Assembly (NCBI GenBank): GCA_020746105.1
Contig: CM036618.1
Span: forward strand, 12,693,001 to 12,757,000
Source: Trogon surrucura
Taxonomy: Eukaryota; Chordata; Aves; Trogoniformes; Trogonidae
Reading direction: 5' to 3'
DNA: 64,000 nucleotides
The notes under the pieces were generated by a model that saw only the letters and a list, made by a program, of their open reading frames with translations, had not been told where the DNA came from and ran no database searches. This document shows, piece after piece, positions 35,901-50,023 of this stretch. The translations under genes were made by a program, and so were the position numbers. Every line of letters begins with the position of its first letter. The stretch's first letter is position 1.

Positions 35901-38900
35901 TGTAGCTCTCCTTGGTCAAATGTCAAGCATTCCTACCAACTACTTACAGTCCTTGAAGCCTGGTGCCTTCCACACAATAATAATTTCTTAGTGATGTGTA
36001 AAAGATAAATCTGTTACTCTTTTTTGCATGCAGAGATTAAAGTATGTGATGGACTCTCTCCCCATCAAGATATTAACCATTATGAAGAGCTTCTTTCAGT
36101 CAGTGAAACTCATTTACATAAGGTAAGATTAATAAAACAAAATCATAAAATTACTCCTACTGGGAACTATACAATTCTCATCATCACCTTTCAGTCCAAA
36201 TCCAATGTATTTACTTGCACTTTTCTTTTGGCATATCCTTTCAAATCTAGATTTTGTCAGCATTTGTTAATACTGAACTAAAAATAAATACGCATCTCCC
36301 TTTATGGGAGAAATGCTATTTAAATAACCACATTGTTTATTTTTACATTTGGAAGCCATTTGTATATGACATTTCCATGGATATAATATACAATATCAAC
36401 TGAACAGACTAATAACAACACCCAGCTGTTAGACTAGTACTCTGCACATCTCAAGGTGCTTCATAAAGGGAGTCCGTGTAATTACATTCTTTGGAAAGAC
36501 AGAAACTGAAAAAAACCCGAAAACCTCAGACTAATTTTTCCTATGAAATCTCATGTGCCAGTATTAGAGATCACTTTGCTGGATTCCCAAACTGTATCTA
36601 ATGGGTCATGCTAGGCTGTCTTTGAGCAGTTGATACAAACCCTATTGCAGTTGTAATCTGATTGGATTTAGCTAGAAAATTTCTTGATGGAAATGAGAAA
36701 TATATATTACAAGCATGGCACTGAAACTGTTCCTTGGCCAGAGGTGCCAGATCACTATTTTTTAAGGACTACTTTTCTACTTTGGGAATGGGTCTGGATT
36801 CCTGGCCAATAACTCTGAGCATACTCTGCCAGTTCTGTGGGCTGGGACAACTGGCTCAAAGCCCACTGGCGGAAAACTGGGAGCACCGTGAGTATCTCTG
36901 AGTGCAAGACTCATCTTGGAAGCACTCCTGCATTGTATGGAACAGAGAGTCCTGGGAAAGAAGTGAAAAAGTCAAAGAACCAGTTAGAAAAATCTCCTTT
37001 TTAGCACAGTTTTACATGTAGATTTTTAACACAATGATCATTGTTTTGGGCACAACAATACAACGAGTCAAAAGCCCCCAGTGGAGGCTTACTGAAATCA
37101 GCAGCAGCACAGTGCAAATACAACTGAAAAGATTTTCAAGTGAAACTTTTAACTTAACCTGGTGTCTTTTCCTTAATATTATCTAGTGACTATGGCAGGA
37201 ATTGATACTGCTGCATAATCCTAGGGTCTGCCATATTTATTCACCCACAGAATGCTTACATGAATGTTCCCCGACATTTCGGGGGCCTTTTCATACCTCA
37301 GTAGCATCTATGTAGTTCCTGAAGAGTTTCCAGATGAAAGATGTGCTAAAGATCAAAACACTGCAATTATCTGCAGCAATTAATATCATCCAACAGGGAA
37401 TCAAGAATGAGACAAACTGTTGACCTAAATACATAAGCCTGATACCAACCTGGGGCTCCAACATGTTCCAAGGAAGCACATGGCAGAAGGAACATTACTT
37501 CAGGTCCATACTGAGAAAAGTTTGAATGAGTTGTGATTTCAAATAACACAATTGATGACACTGACCTTCAGAGGTAGAGTCCTGTACAAATGTTTATTTA
37601 GAAAACTGAGTTTTCTGACCTCCATTCAATTCCATGTCTACCTTACCTGTGGGTGGCCTACAGCCAGTGCTGAGCATGGCACAGTTCAGCACACGGGGCT
37701 TGTTCTTCGGGACCAGAACTAAACAGTTGATTCGCACTAACAAAATCTATGGGGAAGCTTGCTCAGAACCTACTCGTGGTAATTCAATAAGCAACATTTA
37801 CTTGCCCATTTTGGTAGATGGAGAGAAAAATAGAGCATTGGGCAAAGTCCTGCACCAACTTACGTGCGTTTACTACCATTTGAGCCACTGGAGTGGGGCC
37901 TGCATGAGTTATGCAAGGTGTCACTCGTTATGGCTTCGCGGAGTATAAGACCAATGAGACCGCTGTGATCAGTTATTTTGATCTCCTCCTTAATACAAAC
38001 CACAGGACTTCCCTGAATCCTTGCAAACACAAATCTCTCTTTTCCATTGAATGGAAAATTGTAAATGTATATATTACCTGGAGGTACTTCTGTTTATATT
38101 GCATAGGGTTCTGTGAATAATTTGGGTTTGTTCTGTAGGACTGTTAAGTTGAATGTAGCTGTTCTATCTCAACTGAATCACAAATGAAACACCCTATAAT
38201 ATGCATAGAAACAGTCATATGGTATAAATAATATTTTTAATCAGTCATTGAAATAATAATATAAAGTTCATTTTATTAACATTTGAAAAATAAATGTCTT
38301 CACCTTCCTTCATTGGACTTTAAAGGAGGAAAGTTTTACATTCCCTTTGAAAAAAATAAAGTAAAAAATGTTTAGAGAAAGAAGCAATCTGACTGGTTAG
38401 GGATCACAAATGACTAATAATAATAAGGTCTGAATTTCGGATGCCAAACAGCTGCAGAACCTCTTAAACCTAATTCCTCTTTCTTGGAGGATATGGCAAG
38501 TTTGGAAGAGACACCATTGCCAAACCCACCATGAAATGCAGGCAGAATTTTTTCTTTCAAGATATCACTGTCATCCTTGATAAAACCATACACAAGTGTT
38601 TTGGCGTGACAAAATGTGGCAAATTGGTAGACACAATGAAGATAGAGCCCGTGAAGCCTGCAGACAGAAGACACAAATCTAGCCCAGATAGTCTAGTAAA
38701 TAACCTGCTCAAAAGCAGGACGTGATAGGTGTAGAATATATTGGATTTACGGCTAGACATTGCATACTTTCCCAGTACATGACAAGGTACTATGCAGTTT
38801 ATTCCACTGCAGTTTGCCACCTGGTATTACAATGTATAAAATTCAAGAAGCAATTATTTGGAAAAGTCATATGATTATGTGAGTCCTTTCCTTGCACTTG

Positions 38901-41900
38901 CACTTTACAGGGCAGGTGTCAAAATTTCAATTTATATACATAAGTATTACAGAAAGTTTTACATTCTTAATATGGAATATCCATTCCTATTAAGTGCGAA
39001 ATATCCCAGCTTTACAGATACTGGAAAAGTAGTTCATATACCATTCTTTGTCAGCCCCGCTCATAGTCTTAATACGCTCCAAGCTATGTCAACACAAATC
39101 ACTACAGTAATTGTTATTTTTCAGCACTTTGTGTTGTGGAAACTTAGGATATTACAAAAAAAAGTATAGAGTATCCAGGCTTCTAGAAATCTGCAGGCGA
39201 GTCACAGTCTGTTAGCAACATCTAAAGGTCCTGCTTCAGAAAATATTTATGCTGTGGAGCATCTTTCTCTGCCTTGATCTATTTGCACTTTGCCAGATAT
39301 CAGGGTAGCAATGCTGTAAACCAAAATGTGTGACCTGCCAGTGCCCAGGGAACAACAGGGTTTGGTTTTTTAGAACAATTAAAAAAAACTACAACAACTT
39401 TATGCTTCTTTTTGTTCCTTTTTTTCTCCAGAAAATTTTCACCAGAAAATTGTTGCACATTACCTTGTCATGGAGAAACAAGCAATATCTGACTGTACTA
39501 GAACAGGGTGTTTACTTTCTGATTTACTATGTAGTCGTTTTGTGTCTGCTAAATCCAGGCTCCTCCTGCCAAGCTCCATCTGGGATCATTCAGAATTTTG
39601 CAGACTAATATGGTGGCAAACATATTTATAGAGAGACGAGAAAAGTTACTTCTCATTGAATGAAGTTGGGTTTGCACAAAAACACTGACCTGCACTACTG
39701 GAAAAGGCAGTTCAGTTCCAATGATGCATAGAATCAGAATGGTTTGTCAAATCCAAGCCACTTGATGGAAAACTGACTGATATGGCTAATAGAAAATAGG
39801 TGAACAAGGAAGGATGTGTCTAAAATCCTGCTCATCTGGAACTCGAGCATCCTTCCTATTTAGGATTCACATTCCTAAATGCTGCTGTGGAGCTGGGGAG
39901 CCAGGGCTCAGTTCAACATTGAATCTAGACCAGTCCTTTTTTTCACAACTGAAAAAACAGCATTTTCTCCTCATATGTCACAGTGAGTTGACCATAGAAG
40001 GTACTCCAGAAGGGGAATTGGAAAACATAGGGTGGAGAGAGTGCTGCAGTCCTAAAAAATAAGCACCTGGTTCTAGGTATTACATATTGCATAGAAAGGT
40101 GAAGATTTTCCTCTGGTTTCTGTTTCTAAAGAGCACCTATCTGGTAGCCAAAAGAGAATAATCTCTGTCTTTAACAGACTTCAACCTGTAGTACTTGGAT
40201 ACATGTTCGTATTGGGAAAACTCACTATAATGGCTTTAGGCTATGGCCTAGAGGGAAAAAAAATGGTTGATTTGAACACCAGTATCTTGTACTTGTATGG
40301 AGAATCGCTCACAAAAGGATATGTGACATCCCTCACATATTATGCAAAACAAGACAGGTAGGACCATTGTATCCAGTCATTCTTCATAAAAATTCACACT
40401 ATTGAAGAGAAAACACCTCATTTCTATTCTGAACAAAACAGAAAAGAACAGTGGACCTAAGCAGTGTTGGAGCTGTTGGATAGAGTTCTTTCATACATAC
40501 TTTCTTTCTTGATGCCGTTTTCCTCTAGCAATTGAAGCTCAAGCAGTGCAGTGCTGAATCTGATTCTAGCATGGCCCGCAATCCCAGTGAAGGATGGCAT
40601 TGCTTTATTCATCTTAGAATCCCAGGCTGTGGGGTCCTCCAACAAGATGCAAGGGGCATTTTGGCAAGAATGCATCCTGGCAACAGCACAGAAATAGTCA
40701 TCAGCATATTATGGTAATTACCATAATACAAGATTAAGATAAAGTCTGACTTCACAGACTATATCACTGTGCCTTTCAAACAGCCTACCTAGATAATCCC
40801 AGTCTGTTCCTGCTATCTTCATTACTCACTACCGTGCGTTAAGTATTACGTAATGTCTGTGACTTGTAAATATTTGATTATAAATTCAAATACCTGTGAA
40901 ATTCACGGTTAAATGTTAGCTGTAGATAGGTTGAAGCACAGATGTTTCTTGCTGGAATTAGCCCAGAAATTCAGGTCTAGCACCATGACTTCCCAGCAAA
41001 ACAGTTACAGGCTCCTGAACGGCAGGAGTATGGCTGGGACCAGTCACTCCTGCCATGGCCTTCACGTGTATTCAGGAAAATCTTGCAACTCCTTGACTAC
41101 AGTATCTGTAGCATTGCACTGGATATACTATACCCTTATTTGTCTCAGTCTTATTTCCATCCCAACCTTTACAACCTTTCTCACGTCTCCCTTCTTTTGT
41201 ACACTCAGCTAGGGATGCACTACAACCTACACAGTGAGTTTAACAACTCTCCTCCCACTGACACACACACAGTCCTTTGACCCTTCATTTTCTTCCCGCT
41301 GCAGGATCTTTTGCCTCCATTGCCCTGCTCCCCTCCAAAGCTCCGGATCCAACACAGGTACCTTTACCATGTATATGGCACAAAATAGGAATAAATGAGT
41401 TTATGAAGAACATTAAAAATCATTCCATTGGTCCTACACTGCAATGCTTTTAAGGTACTTTGGGTGTGCTTTCAAAGTCCATCCTGAAGTACCTATTAAG
41501 GCAAGACCATGGAAGGTGTTTTCCTGGTCTTTTTATTTTCCACAGGTATGAGGCAACAGTGTATTCAAGTCATATTAACTGCAAATATACTAAGCAACTC
41601 TTTCCAAATTTCATGTATTTCACCACAAACTTTGTGCCCAAAAAGTCTAGAAAATGGACATTAACTCAGTTAACACCGTACTACATTTCTCCCACTTGTT
41701 GCAGAATAAATGGCTAAACTTTCCCAGTCACTCAAAACAGCAGGCGATTAACAACGGAAAATATCTTGCTTTGCTCCCCTTAGACCTCCTAAGCAATCAT
41801 TTTCCCTGCTCCCTGAGCTCATGGATCAGTGACAAATCCTCCAATATTATAACTGAATTACAGTTGCAGAGATGTCAGTGCTGTTACTAACTTATCTGCC

Positions 41901-44900
41901 CAGAACAACTAGTGCCTGCTTCCCTGTTTGGCTAAATAATCTTGCCCTCATCCTACCTCAACATTTCCTGCACAAAGATAAAGCTGATGTCTATGCTTGC
42001 CAACCCATGGCTATGACAGAAACCAATCAAAATATCAAGCCAGCAACTTGAAACAGTTGGCTGCTCACTGCAAAGACCTTTGGAATGCAAAGAGCATTCA
42101 TTGCAACGGGACTTCCAGGCACATGAATGTAGATTGGAAAAGACTTACTACCTTCAGTCTCCTGAGGCTGATGAGAGATTACGAGGATGACGTTTTAAGG
42201 AGGAAATTGTTTATTTGTGATAGAAACTGGGGAAAAACAAATCCTTGGTTACTTTTTGAACTTGAACGGGATTTAACAAAGCAGCTTTAGAGATATTTCT
42301 CTTATCAGAATGTCTTGCAAAGTCTGAGGGTGAGGAAATGTTTGGAGAACTCACAACTTTTCAGAACTGCAGCTAAACACGTGAAAATGCAGCCCGGGAA
42401 CTGGCAAAGAACTGTCTTCCCGTGAGCAGGGAGTTCACTGAGAAACCTTGCAATGACCCAGGAGTCGGTGGGAAAGGACAGGGAGATTCATGTGATTCTG
42501 AACAGACAAGCAGCCCTTAAGGAAAACATGCTCCACTGCAGCTTCCCTCCCACTCTCTCCTTTCCTTGGCGTCATCCTGCAGCCTCAAGTGGTTCCGCCT
42601 GTGGATCCCCAGGCTTCCAAAACTTCATCAGAGTAGAAAAGCAAGGTCCTTAAGAACTCAAAACACAGCTCCTTCTCACAAGGCAGTGACCACAACAGTG
42701 CCCACCTCAGATCCCTCCAACCCAAACAAGATTTTATTGCTGCAACAATATTGCTTCCAGCTCTTCAGATTCCTGAAGGGTCATCAGGCAGAAAACCCAC
42801 AGCCACAAACAGCTGTAACCTGTAATGTTCAGAGCTGTGGGAGCTGTCTACATTGTACTGTCACTGATAAGTTCGAATCATAGTACTTTCCCGAGGTTTT
42901 TTTTTTTTAATTTACAGTGCTTACAGTATGTATTCATCATTTTCCCATGTTTCCTTCTTTGCTTCTTGAGTTTAAAAAAAACAACAATTGCTTTTACTCG
43001 TGTTATTTTAGCTTGCATTTAATAATAATCATTTGAAGGTATAAAAAACCATAATTTGTTTTGTACTTTTATTTGCAAGAATCAGAAATTTTGCAGTGCA
43101 CTCCAGATTCAGCATCCTTCAAGAGTAATTTAACTTGCACTCAAGAAAATCACTCCACAAAATGAGCTAATGGAGGGAAAATGACTCAAAACCACGCTAA
43201 TTCTCCAAATCAGAATGTTCACAGAGTCCAGACAGTGTAATCATACCTGCTTTGTCTAAATGCAAGTTCCAGTGCCATCCTGATGTTATCCAGATAATTA
43301 TTAAGGAAATTGTTGTTTATTGTTGTTAATATCGTTGCTTTTATTCAGTAAATATTTCAACAAGGAAGGTAGAATATGTAGCAATCAAGGAGAAGGTAAG
43401 ATTAACTGGCAGTGACTAGCCAAGGCCTGGACACAGACCCACTGCTGTCACCCGCAGAGTTAAATTTGCTCTCTGGTGCGATTTTTTGGAACCAAACACC
43501 CTCACAGAAAGTGCCTGGACACAATTCAGGTAACCCAGGCTAGGGACCATCCCTCTCTCTGTTTTGAAGGGGTGACAAAGCCCTGTAGTATGAATGTGAG
43601 TCATGTTATGTCAGGTGGCCTTAGGGACAAATAATGTTCTTTGGGCCATTTAATTTCCTAGTACCAATATTGTCCCTGTCTCCATAGTGGACTTGAGACT
43701 CATTTTCATTCAAAGCAGAGGAATGAGCTGCTGCAGCCCTATCACTGTGCATCAGATCATTATGAATCCTTCTGGAACTACATGATTAATCTTTTATTAT
43801 CCGGACTTTCTGCCAGCACCCTGTCACTGCCTCTCATCCTGATCCTGCGGCACAACCTCTTCCCATCAGGTAACACTCAGTTCAATTGCCCAGAAGGGCA
43901 CGGCGTGGGGTGAGGTGTCTTCAGGAGTGTGCTGTGAGAGTATTCAGTCTGTGCTAGAAAGACCCATAAGTAACATGTAATAAATATATGGGCAGACTAT
44001 TTCCCAGAAGTTACAAAATTGTATACATAGAAAGACTGGCCTAAAAGGCCTTTGGTTTTGATGTCGTGCACTCAGAAATTACAAAAAGAAGCAAAGTGAC
44101 ATTTACAACTGACATATGAAGTCAGTACTATGTATTCTTTAATTGCAAAATAAAAAACTTCTTTCTCATAAGACAACTCTCTCACCCAGGATGAGCCTCA
44201 GTCGATATTGAAGATGATTCCAGTTATCCCAAGCTATATGCACCTCCTTTTTTTTTATTTTCATCACATTTTTCAGTCTAGTCCAAAATACTCAAGTGTT
44301 TTCCTGAAGAGTCCTTCTAGAAATTGTTTTACAAACTTGTTTTCTCTGTTGCTGGAATTATCTCAAAATACAGGAGACATAGAGAGTACCACTGTTAAAG
44401 TGCAACCTGGGCTATGGAGAAGACTTTGATTTGTGACCAAAGATTCTTCTGCCTCTTCTCCCAAGTAGGACTGTTTTTTACCTTTGTTCCTGCTCTTGCT
44501 TCTGCACTTGTTTCACTTATGTCTACATGCCAGCCTTACTTTTTTTCCTGATTTCAGTTTTAGACTCCTACCCTACCTAGCAAGTCATTGCCACAGTTTG
44601 ATATACATGTAAGACAATTTGAACAAAACAGGGATCCCACTCTCTCTCCACATCCCAAACACACTCCTTCACTTGTCTTTAACTGCAGTTGTTAGTTCTT
44701 CTCCCATATCCAAAAGCCTATGCATGCTATTAGGGTTCAGTGAACAAGTCACCTGCATTTTTTAACATGGGACAAGAAAAGAGCTTTCATTATTTTTTAA
44801 AAAAATCCCTGTATTCACCTAAGGTCTCCTAGTACTATTTTGTTTCAAGCTAACATCCACCACTGAAAATCAAAACGCTGGTTGTGACAGCTTAGAAAAA

Positions 44901-47900
44901 TCATGAAGAAGTCAGAATAGTGGTAATAGTGCTCTAGCAAACATCTGATTTTCTCCTTATAAGCAGAAGCTTGCACTTGTCTGAAGGAACCTAGGGTTTC
45001 CATGCTACATTTATGTCTTCTATTCTACCAAAAGACTACCTCATCTACTGGAACAAAGGCTACATGCTGAGAGGAACACATCGATCTTCATGATGTATGT
45101 TTGGCCCAGGGCCTGAAGCCAGTTCTATAGCTGGAGATGGTTCAGCAGGTTTGGTAGAATGGTTGTTAGAATTGACTGCCAAGTCCTGAACCAGCTGCTG
45201 CTAAAAGCTGCCTCCAGCAAGCACCGCTCCTGGTGATTCCTGTCCTCTCTCATTATCTTCAGAGCTTGCTCCTCCCTCTACTGCCACCCACTTGTTTTCG
45301 CTTGTGTTTGGAGTCCCATCTCCACTTGCGGTGGCCTCATCTGCCCTTGCAGTGCTTCTCACCTCTAAGTCTTTGCTGACTTTGGCCACATGGGCTTTGT
45401 GACTCCTTTGGCCCACTACTGAATTTGAGGAAGGACAAGGCCAGACCAGCTCCTTCACTGGGAGGTAACAGGCACTGGACTCTCTGAGGGAAGGGCTTTT
45501 AGTGCTTTGTCGCCTTCAGGGCAAAGGAAAACCAGCTAATCAAAACCAGTGAACTCGTCGAGGTGTTAGCCGCTGCCTCGCACATTGGGTTTATGGGCTG
45601 AATCTTGTTCGCTTTAGGCTTCCAAATTTTTCTCAGTTACTATTTCTTCTGTCACATACTCACTGTTTCTTCTGTCATACACTCACTGCTTGTGCCTGCC
45701 TTTTGGAAAAACTTTACTACAGTCCTGCACTTCATCAGTACAATAATTATTTCAGGCTTCCCTGTTAGACATAGTGAGCTAGTGTGAGGCACAGAGAAGT
45801 GAATGGAAGTCTTCTTGATTTCAATAAGCTTTGAATGAAGAATTTTTCCTTGATGAATCCTGTTTTTTCCTCTTCTTTCACTCACTTTAGTATTCAAGAT
45901 ACGTGTGAGTGAGTGTGACTGTGTGTTTGTGACCTGCATCTCCTAGACTTTTATTGCTGAGAAGGATACAAATTTGGGAGATAAACTCTAAAGACATCAT
46001 CGATGAAGCATTGAAGCCAATTCCATGTTTTAATCCTGCATAAATTATCCTGGAACACAGCCCACATTTATGATGTGTGAGAGAATAGGAAAATAATGGG
46101 ATTACTCAGAAGTTTCAGATGATTATAAACATATGGTGCAGGACGGTATAAGAACAAAACACACTAAGGGAAATATCATCAGTAAATGAAAGGTTAATAA
46201 TGGAAAAAATAAGTTTGGAACCTCATATGTGGCCTATTATCAAACACTACTGACATGAAAGAATTCCTGCAGAACTGTTAAAAGTGGACAGCTAGTAGTT
46301 TAATGATTGTAACAAGAAAACTTTAAGGCATTGGAAAGGAAACTATATGATTATAAAAGAACTCATCACATATTTAAGCCTTCTATGAAAAATGGTACTT
46401 CTGTGCCTGAGGTTCCGGACTGGGACTCAGATTTTGATTTATTTCCCAGTTCTGCTATAGATTTCCTCTGTGACCTTGGGCCAGTTACTTTGAGAGAAAC
46501 ATGTTAAAGCTCCTAAATAACTCACGAACCTCAGCCCCTTTTCCAAAATGGGCACAGCAGCAGATTCACAAAGGGACAAGCATGTGGGAACGCTGACCAT
46601 AGATGGAGCTATCCCCAAAGTGAGTATGCTGTCCCACCACCTTCCAGTTCTGAGCACCAGCAGCCCACCATGCCCCAGGGGAGACGGCTGTCTTCTGAAC
46701 ATCCATGGAATAAAAGCAGATGGCGTGGGAGGGATCAGCTGCTGTCTGACCTCCTGTGGGCATTGGGGAGCAGGTTTTGGGAGCTGCTCCCTCTCATGAT
46801 TTCCAGCTTCTGCTCGGTTTTCACTGGTGGCTCATCTCTTTAAGTCTCAGGTGTGATGCCTGGATTTCTGCACGTAGAAAATGCCATGAGTGACACGGTC
46901 AGCAGGCTTACCCTGAGAAACACAGGGGCTCGTGCTGCTTGGTATGTGGCTTGGGTTGAAAAAGAGTGAACCAGGAACTGTATATGAAAAAATGAATCTT
47001 TCTCAAGGGCAAATGTAGAAAACCTTCCATCTGGTTCATGGCCCACCCAAGCCCCTCAGCCTCAGAGCTCAAACCTACTTCCCCAAAGTCCAAGGGAAGT
47101 GGGAAGAAAGAGAAGCAGCGATGTGCTGCCCTCCCTTGCCTGCAGCCTGTGAAGCTGAACTCTAGCAAAATAACTTGGGCTTCAGTATCAGAATTAGAAA
47201 TAAGTTTTTATCTGTTTGCCAGTGCAATTAGCTTCCTAAGGAAATGTGCGTAACAACCATGTGAGCATGTAAACTTGAAGCACCTAAGTGTTGTTTCCTC
47301 CAGACTTCAGACAGATTTGAAAAATGGACCCTTTCTGCTGTTCCCAGCTTGTGAAGTACAAACAGCAATAGCAGAATAGCCTTTGTCTCCCTCATCCTGT
47401 GTTAGTACATAGTCTCACAACTCACACACAAAATAGGAATGCAAGAAGTAATAAACCTGTAATGTAGGTAGGGAAGCCAAGGATGGATATTCATTCTAGC
47501 GTTCCATATGCTATAGCAATGATAAAAGGATCTTACAGGCATTTCTTCCTCTGTCTTAATATGTAGTATGGTCATAACTCAGAAACTGCTTTGGACAGGA
47601 TTCACAAACTGCTGTGTCTGTGTAAAATCAGTTGAAAGTAAATAACATACTTTCCACTTCAGTCTCTTGGATATCTCCATTTGCCATGGTTTGTTTCATT
47701 CTATATGGAAGTATATGAAGCTTAAGGTATGTGGTAGATCACAAAGGTGAAGAATATCAGGTTTCTGAGAATCAAAAATCTCCTAGAAGAGAATCTCGCT
47801 TAAAAGCATATATTTTATATCAGTGGTTTTGGCATAAGCAGAAGATCCATACAAAACATATGAAATAACGTAGTAAAAAGGGGTAAAAGTGGATGCTTAT

Positions 47901-49564
47901 CATTCAAAATGGAGTATTTTAGCAATCAGTGTTTGCTGACAGAGGTGGAAAAGTACAAAGCAATTCATAGACATCAAGGTAAATATTTTCACTTTCACCA
48001 AAACATTTTCAACCTATGAGTCTCCACTTACATCTACTGCCTTCTCAGCAAAACCAAGGAAGGCTGATCCCACTGCTAGCTGAGCTTGATACAGTAAAGG
48101 AAAACTATTATGAGTATTGACGGCTGCAAATTTACATTTTGTCAAAGTCGTTTGACTCCTCTGGGTGAGAATAGGAACAATTTCAGATATCCAGGTAGCT
48201 AAAGGCTTGGTTAGTAGTTTTAGGTTCCACATTCAGAGAAGAAAGAGAAAGTTTCTGTCACTGTGACCTTGTGTATCTGCTTTTATAATCAGTGTGATCA
48301 AAGCAGTCCTTCTGTCATGGGACAGGATTCACTTCTGGAATATTTCCACAGGACTGGAGACAGCTGTTACAAAACCATACTTTAAAAAGCTGCAGGAAAT
48401 CTGTCTGTAACTGATTCTTTTCCCAAGTTTTAAGTCTTGAAAGAATCTTTCTGTTTACTGTAAGTACATGTCTCTTTTCATTTGATGTATCTGCTTGTAG
48501 AGGGGAATCCTTTCAGTGTCAGTTTTCAACTGATACTTGTCTGGAATCACTTTGGTGAAAATTATCTTTCCCTAAATCTTTTGGCTACTGTATTTGTAAC
48601 AAACTACCATTGACTTGTCAGCTTTTGGGCCAAGGGGGTCATTGTGATCATCCCATCTGACCTTGGGCACAAGTCACTGCACAATTTCAGTGATTCCTGT
48701 AGAAAGCTTGTTGCTTCTGGTTAATGTGTTTGTCCTTTGAAAGGACAAATTTCCTGGGGGATAGACTGTCCCTACTAGGACAGCCTCTACTAAGACTACA
48801 AAGGCCTGGGAAACAGCTGAGTAGTTCTGAGTAGTTGTAGTGACTCCTTCTGAATGTCTTGGCTGTGTCCTGTCTTGGTCCTACATGCTTATTTCTGGAA
48901 GAACTACCAGTCCCAGTTAATTTTGCATTTATTCTTTCTTAAAAGTTTGCTGTCTGTAAATTATCCAGCAGCACCATAGGAAGTGCAAGGGTACTGGAAA
49001 GAATGGTTTTATGTCAGGATTTTACAGTGCAGCCAAGAATTTGTGTCATCTAAGCATCAGAGTGTGGCAAGATGCACTAATGCAGTTCCAGGGAATTGAG
49101 GTATAGTGATACCATGATGACTGTGAAGAGCCACTGCTTCCCTGCCTACGGACTGGCCATCTCTTTTCACAGCTCAGTGAAACTCCATCTCCTTCTTCTG
49201 TTGTTGGCAGCGCATTGCTATTCCCTCACTCCTGCAGTTTGGAGGTAAATGATGATCCTTCAAGGCAGATCTGTCCAGAGTTTTGGTCTATGCTTCACTG
49301 AAGCATAAAATGTGATGTACACTGACTTCATTGTTGTGGTTTTCTTTCCAGGCACATAGCTGCACACCCTTCCCAGTGCAGAGTCCCATGTCTGTGGGAA
49401 CTCTGAAGAGGGTTTTCCAGTCTAAAGAGTTTTGTGCCCAAAACTTGCATACCGGAACCTGTTTGTAGCGAAGAGTGTTCAGAGTTACTGGCCCCATGTA
49501 CTTTATTGCAGGCTGTTCAGCTCTTCTACCATCATAAGCTTACTGGTTTGACATCTTGAGCCAT
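32976..49564. other. intergenic desert, 33-49.6 kb
   Basis: No gene is supported over 16.6 kb. ORFs up to about 105 codons occur on both strands but look like chance. Two exceptions are discussed separately: the coding-like block at 45063-45545 (-) and the doubly open stretch near 38414-38820. A perfect 10-bp inverted repeat, TTTGTCCTTT-G-AAAGGACAAA, lies at 48729-48749, and a 23-bp two-copy repeat lies near 45643-45688. Confidence 0.5.
45063..45545 (-). pseudogene. coding-like broken reading frame, possible decayed retrocopy of an unidentified gene
   Basis: Read on the - strand, an open segment of 26 codons contains CPEGDKALKALPSESPVPVT and ends in a stop. A +1/-1 shift then opens about 100 codons in a different frame, including QRSHKAHVAKVSKDLEVR and ASSEDNERGQESPG. 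After one TAG the same frame continues for 46 codons with AVNSNNHSTKPAEPSPA. Composition is Ser/Pro/Glu/Ala-rich with coherent codon choice, unlike surrounding chance ORFs. This pattern suggests a processed pseudogene of a disordered protein. I cannot name the parent, and no poly(A) tail or target duplication was found, so a conserved non-coding origin remains possible. Confidence 0.35.
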
Positions 49565-50023
49565 CAGTCCAGCACCGGGCAACTAGGATGATTAAGGGAG
49601 TGGAGCATCTCCCTTATGAGAAAAGGCTGAGGGAGCTGGGGCTCTTTAGTTTGGAGAAGAGGAGGCTGAGGGGTGACCTCATTAATGTTTACAAATATAT
49701 CAAGGGTGAGTGTCACAAGGATGGAGCCAGGCTCTTCTTGGTGACAACCACTGATAGGACAAGGGGTAATGGGCTGAAACTGGAACATAAGAGGTTCCGC
49801 TTAAACTTGAGAAGAAACTTCTTCTCAGTGAGGGTGACGGAACCCTGGAACAGGCTGCCCAGAGAGGCTGTGGAGTCTCCTTCTCTGGAGACATTCAAGA
49901 CCTGCCTGGACACGTTCCTGTGTGGCATAGTCTAGGCATTCCTGCTCTGGCAGGGGGATTGGACTTGATGATCTTTCGAGGTCCCTTCCAATCCCTAACA
50001 TTCTATGATTCTATGATTCTATG
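49565..50023 (+). mobile_element. young CR1 LINE 3' fragment, sense
   Basis: The frame 49588-49935 is open and matches the final 115 codons of the antisense copy at 32 kb with only about seven amino-acid differences. It is followed by the 3' UTR (TTGATGATCTTTCGAGGTCC) and three perfect ATTCTATG units at 50000-50023. It is 5'-truncated to about 460 bp. It forms a long-range inverted repeat with the 32.2-32.65 kb copy. Confidence 0.93.

Noticed and set aside
39726-39765. CATAGAATCAGAATGGTTTG as a possible CR1 terminus
   Set aside because: Only about 20 bases resemble a CR1 end, and the sequence then diverges; too short to call.
41997-42290. 97-codon + strand ORF with a charged C-terminal half
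   Set aside because: No recognisable domain, no promoter or splice context, and a length within chance expectation for 64 kb in six frames.
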